The notes: generated from the letters alone by a model not told the origin. A stretch of DNA of 37,562 bases from CAZLMF01 sp964560565 (GCA_964560565.1 CAZLMF010000003.1:1-37562), one strand, 5' to 3'; positions 24,735 to 32,813 are shown, counted from the first letter of the stretch. A program made the numbers and translations.

Positions 24735-24783
24735 AAATTGCCGCCGTGCTAATACTAACTTTAGTATTAACGGCGGTATTTTC
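24735..24783 (+). terminator. Bulged stem-loop directly before the next ribosome-binding site
   Basis: CCGCCGT (24741-24747) and TAATACT (24750-24756) pair with AGTATTA (24763-24769) and ACGGCGG (24770-24776), with a GC bulge and a T-rich tail (TATTTTCTT). It ends a few bases before GGGAGG of the next gene, so it is either the cdaR terminator or an attenuator for the next gene. Confidence 0.65.
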
Positions 24784-24797
24784 TTGGGAGGTAATTT

Positions 24798-25352
24798 GTG
24801 AAATTAATTTTATATGGCAAAAACGATGGCGATGAGCTGCTTAAGCTTGTGACTTTTGGACTTTCACCAAAATACAGGCTGCATGTTCATAGCGGTACAA
24901 GGCTTTACACTGTGGGCAAAGGTCAAGAAGTCACGCTCATTGACACTCAAAATATAAGCGAGCTAAGTCTTGATAGCTATGTGATAATTTTTAAGCCCCA
25001 AAGTCAGTTGAAAAGCATAAGCAAGGTTTCTGCGTCATCAAATACAATTGCAATTGCAAGCTCAAAAAACGCTTCTCAGCTTGAGGATTTGGCCGCACTT
25101 TCTCTGCCGATTATCAGCTGTGGAATGCTTGCAAAGGATACACTGACCTTTTCTAGCCGTACCACAGACAGCAGCGTGATTTCGCTTCTTAGGTCGGTTT
25201 CCACCCTTAATGGGAAGAATGTTGACCCTTTTGAGCTACCTTTGAATGTCCCTGAAAATGCCGATGATTATCCGCTGCTTGCATACGCTGCCTTGTGCGT
25301 TTTACTTGATGAATTAGACAGTATCTGCATGATTGGCAACTATTACAAGTAA
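24798..25352 (+). CDS. Unrecognised cytosolic protein, 184 residues
   Basis: The GTG start at 24798 lies 6 nt after GGGAGG. The protein has no signal peptide or membrane helix. The pattern of short hydrophobic strands followed by Ser/Asp-rich loops (VIIFKP, TIAIASSKN, LPIISCGM, DTLTFSSRTTDSSVISLL) suggests an alpha/beta fold. The C-terminus is helical (LLAYAALCVLLDEL). I do not recognise the family. It lies between cdaAR and a spore-protein gene; no function is inferred. Confidence 0.75.
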   Translation: MKLILYGKNDGDELLKLVTFGLSPKYRLHVHSGTRLYTVGKGQEVTLIDTQNISELSLDSYVIIFKPQSQLKSISKVSASSNTIAIASSKNASQLEDLAALSLPIISCGMLAKDTLTFSSRTTDSSVISLLRSVSTLNGKNVDPFELPLNVPENADDYPLLAYAALCVLLDELDSICMIGNYYK

Positions 25353-25424
25353 TATAAACCTTGTTCGCGGAAATAATACTAAAGCAAACGCAATAAATTA
25401 TGAATTTGTAAGGAGTGCTATTAT

Positions 25425-25622
25425 ATGGCAAGAAGTAGTAATAAACTTGTAGTTCCTCAGGCAAGAGCAGCTCTTGATCGTTTTAAGATGGAAGCAGCTC
25501 GCGAAGTAGGCGTTAACCTAACAGAGGGTTACAACGGCGACTTGACCTCTAAGCAGGCAGGTTCAGTTGGCGGTCAAATGGTTAAGAAAATGATCGAAGC
25601 TTACGAGAACGGTGCTAAGTAA
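25425..25622 (+). CDS. Alpha/beta-type small acid-soluble spore protein (SASP)
   Basis: The 65-residue protein has the two SASP signatures: a VGVNL block after the helix with GPR-cleavage-like KMEAAREVG, and the C-terminal DLTSKQAGSVGGQMVKKMI. It coats and protects DNA in the dormant spore core. ATG follows AAGGAG, and a strong terminator follows the stop, so it is monocistronic. A sigma-G promoter is expected, but I could not place one with confidence. It marks the organism as a spore former or recent descendant. Confidence 0.97.
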   Translation: MARSSNKLVVPQARAALDRFKMEAAREVGVNLTEGYNGDLTSKQAGSVGGQMVKKMIEAYENGAK

Positions 25623-25636
25623 CAAAATTAAATAAT

Positions 25637-25677
25637 AAATTCGCTGTGGCTTAGTTGCCACAGCGAATTTTGCTTTT
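25637..25677 (+). terminator. Intrinsic terminator after the SASP gene
   Basis: A perfect 14-bp stem (AAATTCGCTGTGGC and complement) with a 6-nt loop, followed by TGCTTTT and then the N run. Confidence 0.9.
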
Positions 25678-25777
25678 NNNNNNNNNNNNNNNNNNNNNNN
25701 NNNNNNNNNNNNNNNNNNNNNNNNNNNNNNNNNNNNNNNNNNNNNNNNNNNNNNNNNNNNNNNNNNNNNNNNNNNNN
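25678..25777. other. Assembly gap of 100 N
   Basis: Exactly 100 N, the conventional scaffold placeholder, so the true distance and content between the SASP gene and the ANTAR gene are unknown. Sequence may be missing here. Confidence 0.98.
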
Positions 25778-25790
25778 GCATTATATTCTC

Positions 25791-26360
25791 CTAGTTCATA
25801 TAGGTTTTTAGTATATCTTCGGCAATTTCACGTTGAGACTTGCGAAGATCCATTGCTTGCTTTTGAATATGTCGATGAGCTTGCGCCTCAGTGAGCCTTA
25901 GGTATTCGATAAGGCAGCATTTAGCCTTATCAATAAGCTTTATATCGTCTAGCTTTTGCTCTAGTTTATTGGTTTTCACCTTTAGCTTATGTATTTCTTC
26001 GCTTGCAATAAGCGCAAACTTAATGGTTTGCAGGAAAACCTGCTTGCTGACAGGCCTACCCAGTACAAATGCGCCTGTGAAGCGGATTTTATCCTGTACC
26101 TCCTCGCATATATCGCTCTTAGTCAAGATGATTATACCAGCGTCTGTTTTGCTGTGAAGGTCGGCGATTAACTCAAGCCCGAATTCCACCTCAAGAGGGG
26201 TGATAAGCACAATCAAGTCAATGCTTTCACCCTCGATAAGCTCATGTGCCTGTGCGCTGTTTGTTGAAGTGAAAATTTCCTTTACACCTGCGTCTTTTAG
26301 CATAGTGCTGATAGACTCTATTGTTTCTTGGTTTTTTGCAATAATCAAGCCCCTTGACAT
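25791..26360 (-). CDS. ANTAR-domain RNA-binding regulator with pseudo-receiver
   Basis: 189 residues from ATG 26360, preceded by GGGAGGGG; an upstream in-frame ATG at 26378 is less well placed. Residues 1-120 are receiver-like, but the phospho-acceptor position reads LIVLITPL with no Asp, so normal phosphorylation is unlikely. A coiled coil follows at about 122-145 (KLKVKTNKLEQKLDDIKL). The ANTAR three-helix domain at about 140-186 has the typical IDKAKCCLIEYLRLTEAQAHRHIQ. ANTAR proteins bind paired hexaloop hairpins in nascent RNA and prevent termination. No target pair is obvious here; it is divergent from xylA. Confidence 0.9.
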   Translation of the reverse strand: MSRGLIIAKNQETIESISTMLKDAGVKEIFTSTNSAQAHELIEGESIDLIVLITPLEVEFGLELIADLHSKTDAGIIILTKSDICEEVQDKIRFTGAFVLGRPVSKQVFLQTIKFALIASEEIHKLKVKTNKLEQKLDDIKLIDKAKCCLIEYLRLTEAQAHRHIQKQAMDLRKSQREIAEDILKTYMN

Positions 26361-26441
26361 GATTTCCCCTCCCATCATAAAACATTTGCAGTTATTATAC
26401 TATATGTTAAAGTAATATTAACGAGCTTTATTTTCATCTTA

Positions 26442-26470
26442 ATAGTAGCATTTTTTTGACATAGTGTCAA
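26442..26470 (-). promoter_or_regulatory. SigmaA-type promoter for the ANTAR gene, -35 within an inverted repeat
   Basis: Minus strand TTGACA (26470-26465), 17 nt, TACTAT (26447-26442). The -35 is one arm of TTGACA-TAG-TGTCAA at 26456-26470, a candidate operator. The leader to the ATG is about 75 nt. Confidence 0.75.
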
Positions 26471-26549
26471 CGAGCAAAGCCTTTGAATTAAGCTTTGCAG
26501 CCTTGCTTTAAGTACATAATAAATTAAGCTTATTTCTGTCAATCTTTCG

Positions 26550-26578
26550 TTGACAAAGACCTGTAAATGGTGTACTAT
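26550..26578 (+). promoter_or_regulatory. SigmaA-type promoter for the xyl genes, -35 within an inverted repeat
   Basis: TTGACA (26550-26555), 17 nt, TACTAT (26573-26578), the same hexamers as the divergent ANTAR promoter. TGTCAA at 26537-26542 makes an inverted repeat TGTCAA-N7-TTGACA over the -35. The transcript would begin near 26585. Confidence 0.75.
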
Positions 26579-26584
26579 TATTTT

Positions 26585-26739
26585 ATAGTTCCCGTGCGCG
26601 AGCACGCAAACATTTATTTAGTGCAAATTGGCGCAAAAATTTCTTTAACCGCACTTATTTATGCTGTTTTTGAGGGAACAATCTCATAATAGCATTAAGA
26701 ATTTATCCCACATACAAATTTTTATAGGAGGTAAGATCT
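26585..26739 (+). promoter_or_regulatory. Long leader of the xylA transcript
   Basis: About 155 nt of untranslated leader. Near its 5' end is a 5-bp hairpin CGTGC-GCGA-GCACG (26593-26606) with a GNRA-type loop. The rest is AT-rich with no riboswitch I recognise and no terminator hairpin. AGGAGG lies just before the ATG. Confidence 0.5.
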
Positions 26740-28059
26740 ATGAGCGAAATTTTTAAGACAATTCCAAAAATCAGCTACGAGGGCAAGGACTCAAAAAACC
26801 CACTATCCTTTAAGTTTTACAATGCAGAAGAGATTATCAACGGCAAGTCAATGCGTGAGCATATGCGCTTTGCACTTTCCTACTGGCACACACTAGGCGG
26901 CGAGGGTGCTGACATGTTTGGCCGTGGTACAGCCGATAAGAGCTTCGGTGGCGAGGGTAAAATGGGCATTTTCAAGCAGCGTGCTTATGCTGCATTTGAG
27001 GTTATGGATAAGCTTGGCATTGACCTTTACTGCTTCCATGACCGCGACATTGCTCCTGAATTTGATACCCTTTCTGAAACCAACAAGGGCTTGGATGAAA
27101 TTGCAGACCTACTAGAAAGCCTAATGAAGCAGTACGACAAGAAGCTTCTTTGGGGCACTGCAAACTGCTTTAACCACCCACGCTATATGCACGGCGCAGG
27201 CACTTCACCTAACGCTGATGTATTTGCTTTTGCAGCAGCTCAGATTAAGAAGGCTATCGAGCTTACAGTAAGGCTTGGCGGTACAGGCTATGTATTCTGG
27301 GGCGGCCGTGAGGGCTACGAAACACTGCTAAACACCAATATGGGGCTTGAGCTTGACAATATGGCAAAGCTTATGCACATGGCGGTTGACTATGCTCGCT
27401 CACTTGGCTTTAAGGGCGACTTCTACATTGAGCCTAAGCCGAAAGAGCCTACAAAGCACCAGTATGACTTTGACAGTGCTACTGTTATCGCATTTCTGCG
27501 TAAATACGGACTTGATAAGGATTTCAAGCTTAACATTGAAGCTAACCACGCAACCCTTGCAGGTCACACCTTCCAGCATGAGCTTAGGGTTGCTCGTGAG
27601 AACGGTGCATTCGGCTCAATTGACGCAAACCAGGGCGATATGCTCCTAGGTTGGGATACAGACCAATTCCCAACTAACGTATATGAAACCGCACTTTGCA
27701 TGTATGAGGTTATCAAGGCAGGCGGCTTCACAAACGGCGGACTGAACTTTGATGCTAAGGCACGTCGTGGCTCATTTGAACAGGCTGACATCTTCAATAG
27801 CTATATTGCAGGTATGGACGCTTTTGCACTTGGACTTCGCATTGCAGATAAGCTTATCTCCGATGGTCGCATTGATGGCTTTGTCGATGAGCGTTACGCT
27901 TCATATAAGACAGGCATCGGCGCAGATATTGTTTCAGGTAAGGCTACTCTTGCACAGCTTGAAAAGTACGCTCTTGATTTGGGCGAAGTAACAAGCAATA
28001 TCAGCGGCAAGCAGGAATATCTCGAGAATGTCATGAACCAGATAATGTTCTCGCTATAA
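26740..28059 (+). CDS. xylA: Xylose isomerase
   Basis: This 439-residue class II (long N-terminus) enzyme has the active-site CFHDRD, EPKPKEPTKHQYD and NIEANHATLAGHTFQHEL, with the metal-binding Glu, Asp and His residues present. It interconverts D-xylose and D-xylulose in the cytosol using divalent metal. First gene of the xylA-xylB-tal set. No XylR repressor or xylose transporter is in the window. Confidence 0.98.
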   Translation: MSEIFKTIPKISYEGKDSKNPLSFKFYNAEEIINGKSMREHMRFALSYWHTLGGEGADMFGRGTADKSFGGEGKMGIFKQRAYAAFEVMDKLGIDLYCFHDRDIAPEFDTLSETNKGLDEIADLLESLMKQYDKKLLWGTANCFNHPRYMHGAGTSPNADVFAFAAAQIKKAIELTVRLGGTGYVFWGGREGYETLLNTNMGLELDNMAKLMHMAVDYARSLGFKGDFYIEPKPKEPTKHQYDFDSATVIAFLRKYGLDKDFKLNIEANHATLAGHTFQHELRVARENGAFGSIDANQGDMLLGWDTDQFPTNVYETALCMYEVIKAGGFTNGGLNFDAKARRGSFEQADIFNSYIAGMDAFALGLRIADKLISDGRIDGFVDERYASYKTGIGADIVSGKATLAQLEKYALDLGEVTSNISGKQEYLENVMNQIMFSL

Positions 28060-28067
28060 GGCAATTA

Positions 28068-28093
28068 GGGCGGGAAATTCCCGCCCCTTTTTT
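28068..28093 (+). terminator. Terminator-like hairpin between xylA and xylB
   Basis: GGGCGGGA/TCCCGCCC stem (28068-28087) with a short AT loop followed by CCTTTTTT. Strong enough to reduce xylB relative to xylA rather than split the operon, since no new promoter is clear before xylB. Confidence 0.8.
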
Positions 28094-28128
28094 GTTTGCA
28101 AGCTAAGGATACGAAAGGATTGATATAA

Positions 28129-29652
28129 TTGGCTTATGTTTTAGGTGTTGATATCGGCACTTCTGGCACTAAAACGGTGCTTTTTGATAACAAGGGTAAA
28201 GCGATTAGCTCAGCAACGCAAGAGTACCCACTCTATACCCCCAAAAATGGCTATGCGGAGCAGGAGCCCCTTGATTGGTGGAATGCAACAGTAACCACTA
28301 TTCGCACAGTGCTTAATAAAAGCAGCATAAAACCCTCTGATGTTAAGGGTGTAGGCATATCAGGTCAGATGCATGGCTTGGTAATGCTTGACGACAGCGG
28401 AAATGTTATTCGCCGCAGTATTATTTGGTGCGACCAGCGCACAGGTGCTGAGGTTGATGAAATCACCGCAAAAGTGGGGCATGATAGGCTTATTGCAATT
28501 ACTGCAAACCCTGCTATTACAGGCTTTACTGCGGCTAAAATACTTTGGGTGCGCAATAACGAGCCTGAAAATTATGAGCGTTGCCGTCATATTCTCCTGC
28601 CAAAGGACTATATACGCTATATGCTCACCGGCGAGTATGCTACTGAAGTATCCGATGCATCGGGTATGCAGCTTCTAGATGTACCAAAACGCAACTGGAG
28701 CGATGAAGTCTTAGAAAAGCTTGAAATAGACCGCTCGTTGCTTGCTACTGTTTATGAGTCCCAAGATGTTACAGGGACTATTACCTCAAATGCGTCTAAT
28801 TTAACAGGACTGAGCGTTGGTACTCCTGTTGTGGGCGGCGCAGGCGATAATGCCGCTGCCGCTGTTGGAACCGGAGTTGTTGAAGACGGAAAAGCCTTTA
28901 CAACAATAGGCTCATCGGGAGTTGTGTATGCGCATACCTCGAAAATCTCCATTGACCCTAAGGGCAGAGTGCATACCTTCTGCTGTGCTGTGCCAGGTTC
29001 ATGGCATGTCATGGGCGTTACTCAAAGTGCAGGACTTTCCCTAAAGTGGCTTCGTGATAACTTCTTCCACGCTGAGATGGACACAGCGGAGCTTATGGGA
29101 GTTGACCCTTATTACCTAATGGATAAGCAGGCGGAGCGTGTGCCGATTGGCGCAAATAAACTGCTTTATATGCCATACCTAAACGGCGAGCGTACTCCCC
29201 ACCTTGACCCTAACGCAAGAGGTGTGTTCTTTGGGCTTTCCACCATGCACACAAAAGCAGATATGCTGCGTGCAGTTCTTGAGGGCGTCACTTATAGCCT
29301 AAGGGATTGCATGGAGGTGCTGCGTGAAATGGGGCTTAATGTGTCCGACATGATGGCATGCGGCGGCGGCGGCACAAGCCCACTATGGAGGCAAATGCTT
29401 GCCGACCTTTATAACTGCCCTGTTAAGACTACTGTTAATACCGAGGGCCCAGCGCTTGGTGTTGCAATTCTGGCAATGGTTGCCGCTGGTATGTATGACA
29501 GTGTACCGCAAGCGTGCAGAGAAATAATAAATGCGGATAAATTGCAAAATCCCGTCAGTGCAAACGTTCCCAAATACGAGGAGTATTATAAGATTTACAC
29601 AAAAATTTATCCATCTCTTAAAGATAACTTCAGCCATCTTGCAAATGTATAA
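28129..29652 (+). CDS. xylB: Xylulokinase
   Basis: This 507-residue FGGY kinase phosphorylates D-xylulose to xylulose-5-phosphate. It has an N-terminal GVDIGTSGTKT, the sugar-site GQMHGLVML, ATP-site TTIGSSGVV, and FGGY signatures MPYLNGERTPHLDP and ACGGGGTSPLWRQMLAD. The start is TTG at 28129 after AAAGGA. It follows xylA across a terminator-like hairpin, suggesting lower expression than the isomerase. Confidence 0.97.
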   Translation: MAYVLGVDIGTSGTKTVLFDNKGKAISSATQEYPLYTPKNGYAEQEPLDWWNATVTTIRTVLNKSSIKPSDVKGVGISGQMHGLVMLDDSGNVIRRSIIWCDQRTGAEVDEITAKVGHDRLIAITANPAITGFTAAKILWVRNNEPENYERCRHILLPKDYIRYMLTGEYATEVSDASGMQLLDVPKRNWSDEVLEKLEIDRSLLATVYESQDVTGTITSNASNLTGLSVGTPVVGGAGDNAAAAVGTGVVEDGKAFTTIGSSGVVYAHTSKISIDPKGRVHTFCCAVPGSWHVMGVTQSAGLSLKWLRDNFFHAEMDTAELMGVDPYYLMDKQAERVPIGANKLLYMPYLNGERTPHLDPNARGVFFGLSTMHTKADMLRAVLEGVTYSLRDCMEVLREMGLNVSDMMACGGGGTSPLWRQMLADLYNCPVKTTVNTEGPALGVAILAMVAAGMYDSVPQACREIINADKLQNPVSANVPKYEEYYKIYTKIYPSLKDNFSHLANV

Positions 29653-29699
29653 GCTGAGTGATATAATTTAAGTATTAAATTAAAAGTGAGGTAGCAACA

Positions 29700-30347
29700 A
29701 TGAAAATGTTTATTGATACCGCAAACGTTAAGGAAATCAAGGAAGCAAATGACCTTGGCGTAATCTGTGGCGTTACAACAAACCCCTCCCTTATAGCAAA
29801 AGAGGGACGTGACTTTGTTGAGGTGGTAAAGGAAATTACCCAAATTGTGGACGGGCCTATTTCAGCAGAGGTTATTTCCCTTGAGGCTGATAAGATGGTC
29901 GAGGAAGCAATTCCCCTTGCAAAGCTACACAAAAATATTATCATCAAAATCCCAATGTGTGCAGAGGGACTAAAAGCGACAAAAATCCTTACTTCAAAGG
30001 GAATTAAGACTAATGTTACTCTGATTTTTTCAGCGGCTCAGGCGCTGCTTGCCGCAAGAGCAGGAGCTACCTATGTTAGCCCATTCCTAGGCAGGCTTGA
30101 CGATTTTGGCATGGAGGGCATGAACCTTATCGCCGAGATTGTTGATATTTTCAATGCTCATGCTATTGAGACGGAAATTATTGCCGCTTCAATCCGCAAT
30201 CCTATCCATGTTACACAGGCTGCAAGGCTTGGCTGTGACATTGCTACAATTCCTTACAACGTTATTTTGCAGATGATTAAGCATCCGCAAACCGACCTTG
30301 GAATTGAGCGTTTCTTAAAGGATTGGGAGAGCGTACCAAAGAAATAG
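29700..30347 (+). CDS. tal: Small transaldolase (TalC/FSA family)
   Basis: The 215-residue class I aldolase has Schiff-base Lys83 (IIIKIPM), Asp6 (FIDTAN) and the TTNPSL motif. Residue 57 is Glu (ISAEV), as in transaldolases, where fructose-6-phosphate aldolase has Gln, so I favour transaldolase. It would move three-carbon units in the pentose phosphate pathway, downstream of xylulose-5-phosphate. It starts 47 nt after xylB, with GAGG upstream. Confidence 0.93.
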   Translation: MKMFIDTANVKEIKEANDLGVICGVTTNPSLIAKEGRDFVEVVKEITQIVDGPISAEVISLEADKMVEEAIPLAKLHKNIIIKIPMCAEGLKATKILTSKGIKTNVTLIFSAAQALLAARAGATYVSPFLGRLDDFGMEGMNLIAEIVDIFNAHAIETEIIAASIRNPIHVTQAARLGCDIATIPYNVILQMIKHPQTDLGIERFLKDWESVPKK

Positions 30348-30399
30348 GTTTTTTAAGAAAACTTACTCAAAAATAGTGTTGTTTTAGACTGACTTATAA

Positions 30400-30431
30400 A
30401 AAAATCAGGAGGGTAAACCCTCCTGATTTTT
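30400..30431 (+). terminator. Bidirectional intrinsic terminator
   Basis: A 14-bp perfect stem (AAAAATCAGGAGGG and complement) with a TAAA loop, between tal and the converging lipoprotein gene. Confidence 0.93.
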
Positions 30432-30446
30432 ATTTGTGACAAACTT

Positions 30447-30974
30447 CTACGGAAGAACATCTGCAAAGCTAAAGCCGTCAAAGGTCGCTTCAAGCTTAAT
30501 GTCGGGGATTGAAAGACCTATAACCGTGTCGTCAGGTGCAACCAAAATCGTATAAGTAATATCGTTGATTTTACCTGTCATTTTAGTGTTATCATCGCTT
30601 CTCTCCACCTCAATACCTATCCCTTGGGCAGCATTATCAAAAGCATTGACGATGTTGTTTGTTATCGCTTGCACAGGCAGGCTGTTCTCGGGCAGGTTGA
30701 ATGATAAGCCCTTATAGCCTATTGTCATATCCCCCGCCGAATAGGTGAGAGTAATGTCTTTAAGGCTTGTTGGCGATAAAAGCTTTATCTCCCATTTGCC
30801 GTTATCAATGCGGTTAATCTGAGCAGTTACATTTAAGCCGTCGTATGTTATGTCCGCTGTGCAGGAAAACCCCTTGTTTAGGTCAGGGGTTGCGGGCTTT
30901 ATAACATTACAGCCTGAAAATGTCATGGCAAATATGCATACCACGCATATGGAAAATGCAGAAAATATCCTCAT
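30447..30974 (-). CDS. Lipoprotein with LolA-like beta domain, function unknown
   Basis: The 175-residue protein has a signal peptide ending in the lipobox-like TFSGC (Cys22). The mature part is a succession of beta strands (FSCTADITYDGLNVTAQINR, GKWEIKLLSP, DITLTYSAGDMTIGYKGLSF), reminiscent of the LolA/LppX lipid-carrier fold; this is a pattern impression, not a family match. It lies 15 nt after nnrD and is the last gene of the acpS-nnrD-lipoprotein set. Confidence 0.8.
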   Translation of the reverse strand: MRIFSAFSICVVCIFAMTFSGCNVIKPATPDLNKGFSCTADITYDGLNVTAQINRIDNGKWEIKLLSPTSLKDITLTYSAGDMTIGYKGLSFNLPENSLPVQAITNNIVNAFDNAAQGIGIEVERSDDNTKMTGKINDITYTILVAPDDTVIGLSIPDIKLEATFDGFSFADVLP

Positions 30975-30989
30975 TGATACTCATTCCCT

Positions 30990-31856
30990 TTACTCAAAAA
31001 GTCTGAATACCATTGGAAGCTCAGAAATCACATCACTTGGCAGCATTCCCTGCATCGAGGTGCGTGCGGCAACCATATCGGCGGCAAGTCCATGCAGGTA
31101 TACCCCCGCTATGGCGCTTTCCGGAGCAGGTATGCCTTGAGCTAAAAGGGCAGCTATCATTCCCGACAGCACATCCCCTGCTCCCCCTCTTGCAAGCCCG
31201 GCATTGCCTGTGGTGTTGACGTAAATTCCCCCACTCGGCACTGCTATTACGGTGTTTGAGCCCTTTAGCACAACGATTGCTCCCATTTCCTCGCAAAGGG
31301 ATTTAGCCGCCTGGACTCGGTTCGCTTGCACCTGCTCGGCGGTTACTTTCATAAGCCTTGCCATTTCCCCAGGGTGCGGAGTGATAATAAGCGAGCTTCT
31401 ATCAACAATATCCGATACTATACTTATGTTGTCCGCTATGCAGTTTATGCCATCTGCGTCTAAAATTATCGGACAATTTGCGTTTTTAAGGACATAGCTT
31501 ACTATTTCTCGTGCTCTGTTGTTGAGTCCAATGCCCATACCAAGTGAAATTGCGGTAGCTCTTTTGAGATAGCTTGCAAGTACAGAAAGTACAGAAGGCT
31601 CCTCCTCTAGTTGCAAATATATTGCCTCGTATATACTAGAGGAAACAGATGCAATTACCTCCCGAGGGGCGCATAGACAGCATATTCCTACACCGCTTCT
31701 AAGTGCGGCAAGGGTTGACAATGCCGCAGCACCGATATATCCACTGCTGCCTGCAATATTAAGCAAGTAGCCGTAATCACCCTTATGGGAGTCGCAACTG
31801 CGCCTTGGCAGGATTTTCGCCACTAAATCATGGGTGATGCTAATCTGAGCTTCCAT
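30990..31856 (-). CDS. nnrD: ADP/ATP-dependent NAD(P)H-hydrate dehydratase
   Basis: The 288-residue ribokinase-fold enzyme repairs hydrated NAD(P)H. Signature segments are GAAALSTLAALRSGVG, TPHPGEMARL and the catalytic GNAGLARGGAGDVLSGM. The NnrE epimerase domain, often fused at the N-terminus, is absent and no separate copy is in the window. ATG follows AAGGAGTG; the gene starts 3 nt after acpS. Confidence 0.94.
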   Translation of the reverse strand: MEAQISITHDLVAKILPRRSCDSHKGDYGYLLNIAGSSGYIGAAALSTLAALRSGVGICCLCAPREVIASVSSSIYEAIYLQLEEEPSVLSVLASYLKRATAISLGMGIGLNNRAREIVSYVLKNANCPIILDADGINCIADNISIVSDIVDRSSLIITPHPGEMARLMKVTAEQVQANRVQAAKSLCEEMGAIVVLKGSNTVIAVPSGGIYVNTTGNAGLARGGAGDVLSGMIAALLAQGIPAPESAIAGVYLHGLAADMVAARTSMQGMLPSDVISELPMVFRLFE

Positions 31857-31859
31857 TTT

Positions 31860-32225
31860 TCACTCCTTGCTGTAAGCGATGACTATTGCGGTGGCATAAT
31901 CGTCGCTGTGGGAGAGGCTGACACTAAAGCTTAAACCACGACTGCTGACTATTTCTGCGGCTTTCCCTGTAAAGGATAAAAAGGGCGCGCCCAGCTCATT
32001 TCGAAGTACAGAAACCTCATTAAGCGCAAAGCCTCTTACCCCTGTGCCGAGAGCTTTCGAGAATGCTTCCTTAGCGCAGAAATTTGCAGCAAGTGACCTT
32101 GCATTTGTGGTAGAGAACGCTTCAAGCTCCTCATGCGAAAAAACCCTCGATAGAAATCGAGGGCTTTGAATACTTTTTTCAATACGGCTGATTTCAGTTA
32201 GGTCAATGCCTGTCGAAATAAACAT
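31860..32225 (-). CDS. acpS: Holo-[acyl-carrier-protein] synthase AcpS
   Basis: The 121-residue protein has GIDLTEISRIE (Asp8) and FCAKEAFSKALGTG (metal-binding Glu). It transfers phosphopantetheine from CoA to ACP in fatty-acid synthesis. Directly upstream of nnrD, a common Firmicutes order. ATG is preceded by GGAGGGTAT. Confidence 0.97.
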   Translation of the reverse strand: MFISTGIDLTEISRIEKSIQSPRFLSRVFSHEELEAFSTTNARSLAANFCAKEAFSKALGTGVRGFALNEVSVLRNELGAPFLSFTGKAAEIVSSRGLSFSVSLSHSDDYATAIVIAYSKE

Positions 32226-32262
32226 ATACCCTCCGTATAATTCAAGCAGTTTTATACTGCTA

Positions 32263-32772
32263 CTAGATGCGAATGGAGCGTGGCAGATGAGTCTTCATCG
32301 CTTCTAAAAAACGCTCTTCAGGAGTAAATAAAAGCATAGTCTGCCCAAGCTTTGAATGCTTAAAGATAGCGTAGTAAATGCCAACACCTGTGTTATCCGT
32401 TGCCACAATGGTGGTTGCGATATTATCTGTCTTTACATTCTCGGTATAAACACCAAATTGCTCAAAGGAGCGAACATCAATGGTGCAAAGCCTTTTACGC
32501 TTACGTTGAGCGATGATTTTATCAATGTCAAGCTCACCATTGGTGAAAAGGTACTCATACTCTATATTGAGGTTGCTGGATAAATAGTATCCCCCAAAGA
32601 GAACGCCAACCGACGCCATAAAGCCCATTGCAAAAAGCTGCGGCAGAAATCCCCCTACAACGAATAGCAAAAGCAATGCTACCAAAAAAGTCGCAACTAG
32701 GACTAAAAGCTTTTTAACGTAATCTATACCTCTAGAATGCTTTCTAACAATTTGCTCAACAAAAGAATCCAT
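32263..32772 (-). CDS. DUF6106-like membrane protein
   Basis: The 169-residue protein has two adjacent membrane helices (about 22-42 and 47-67) and a cytoplasmic beta-rich tail (YEYLFTNGELDIDKIIAQRKRKR). That layout fits the DUF6106/YcxB-like architecture. Function unknown. ATG follows GGGAGG; a promoter is present upstream. It heads the acpS-nnrD-lipoprotein run at a 37-nt distance. Confidence 0.75.
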   Translation of the reverse strand: MDSFVEQIVRKHSRGIDYVKKLLVLVATFLVALLLLFVVGGFLPQLFAMGFMASVGVLFGGYYLSSNLNIEYEYLFTNGELDIDKIIAQRKRKRLCTIDVRSFEQFGVYTENVKTDNIATTIVATDNTGVGIYYAIFKHSKLGQTMLLFTPEERFLEAMKTHLPRSIRI

Positions 32773-32813
32773 TTTTGCCTCCCGATTTTTACTTATTGTA
32801 TATTTTGAATGAG

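Noticed and set aside
26585..26739. Dual-hexaloop ANTAR target upstream of xylA
   Set aside because: Only one small tetraloop hairpin is seen; no pair of six-base loops before a terminator.
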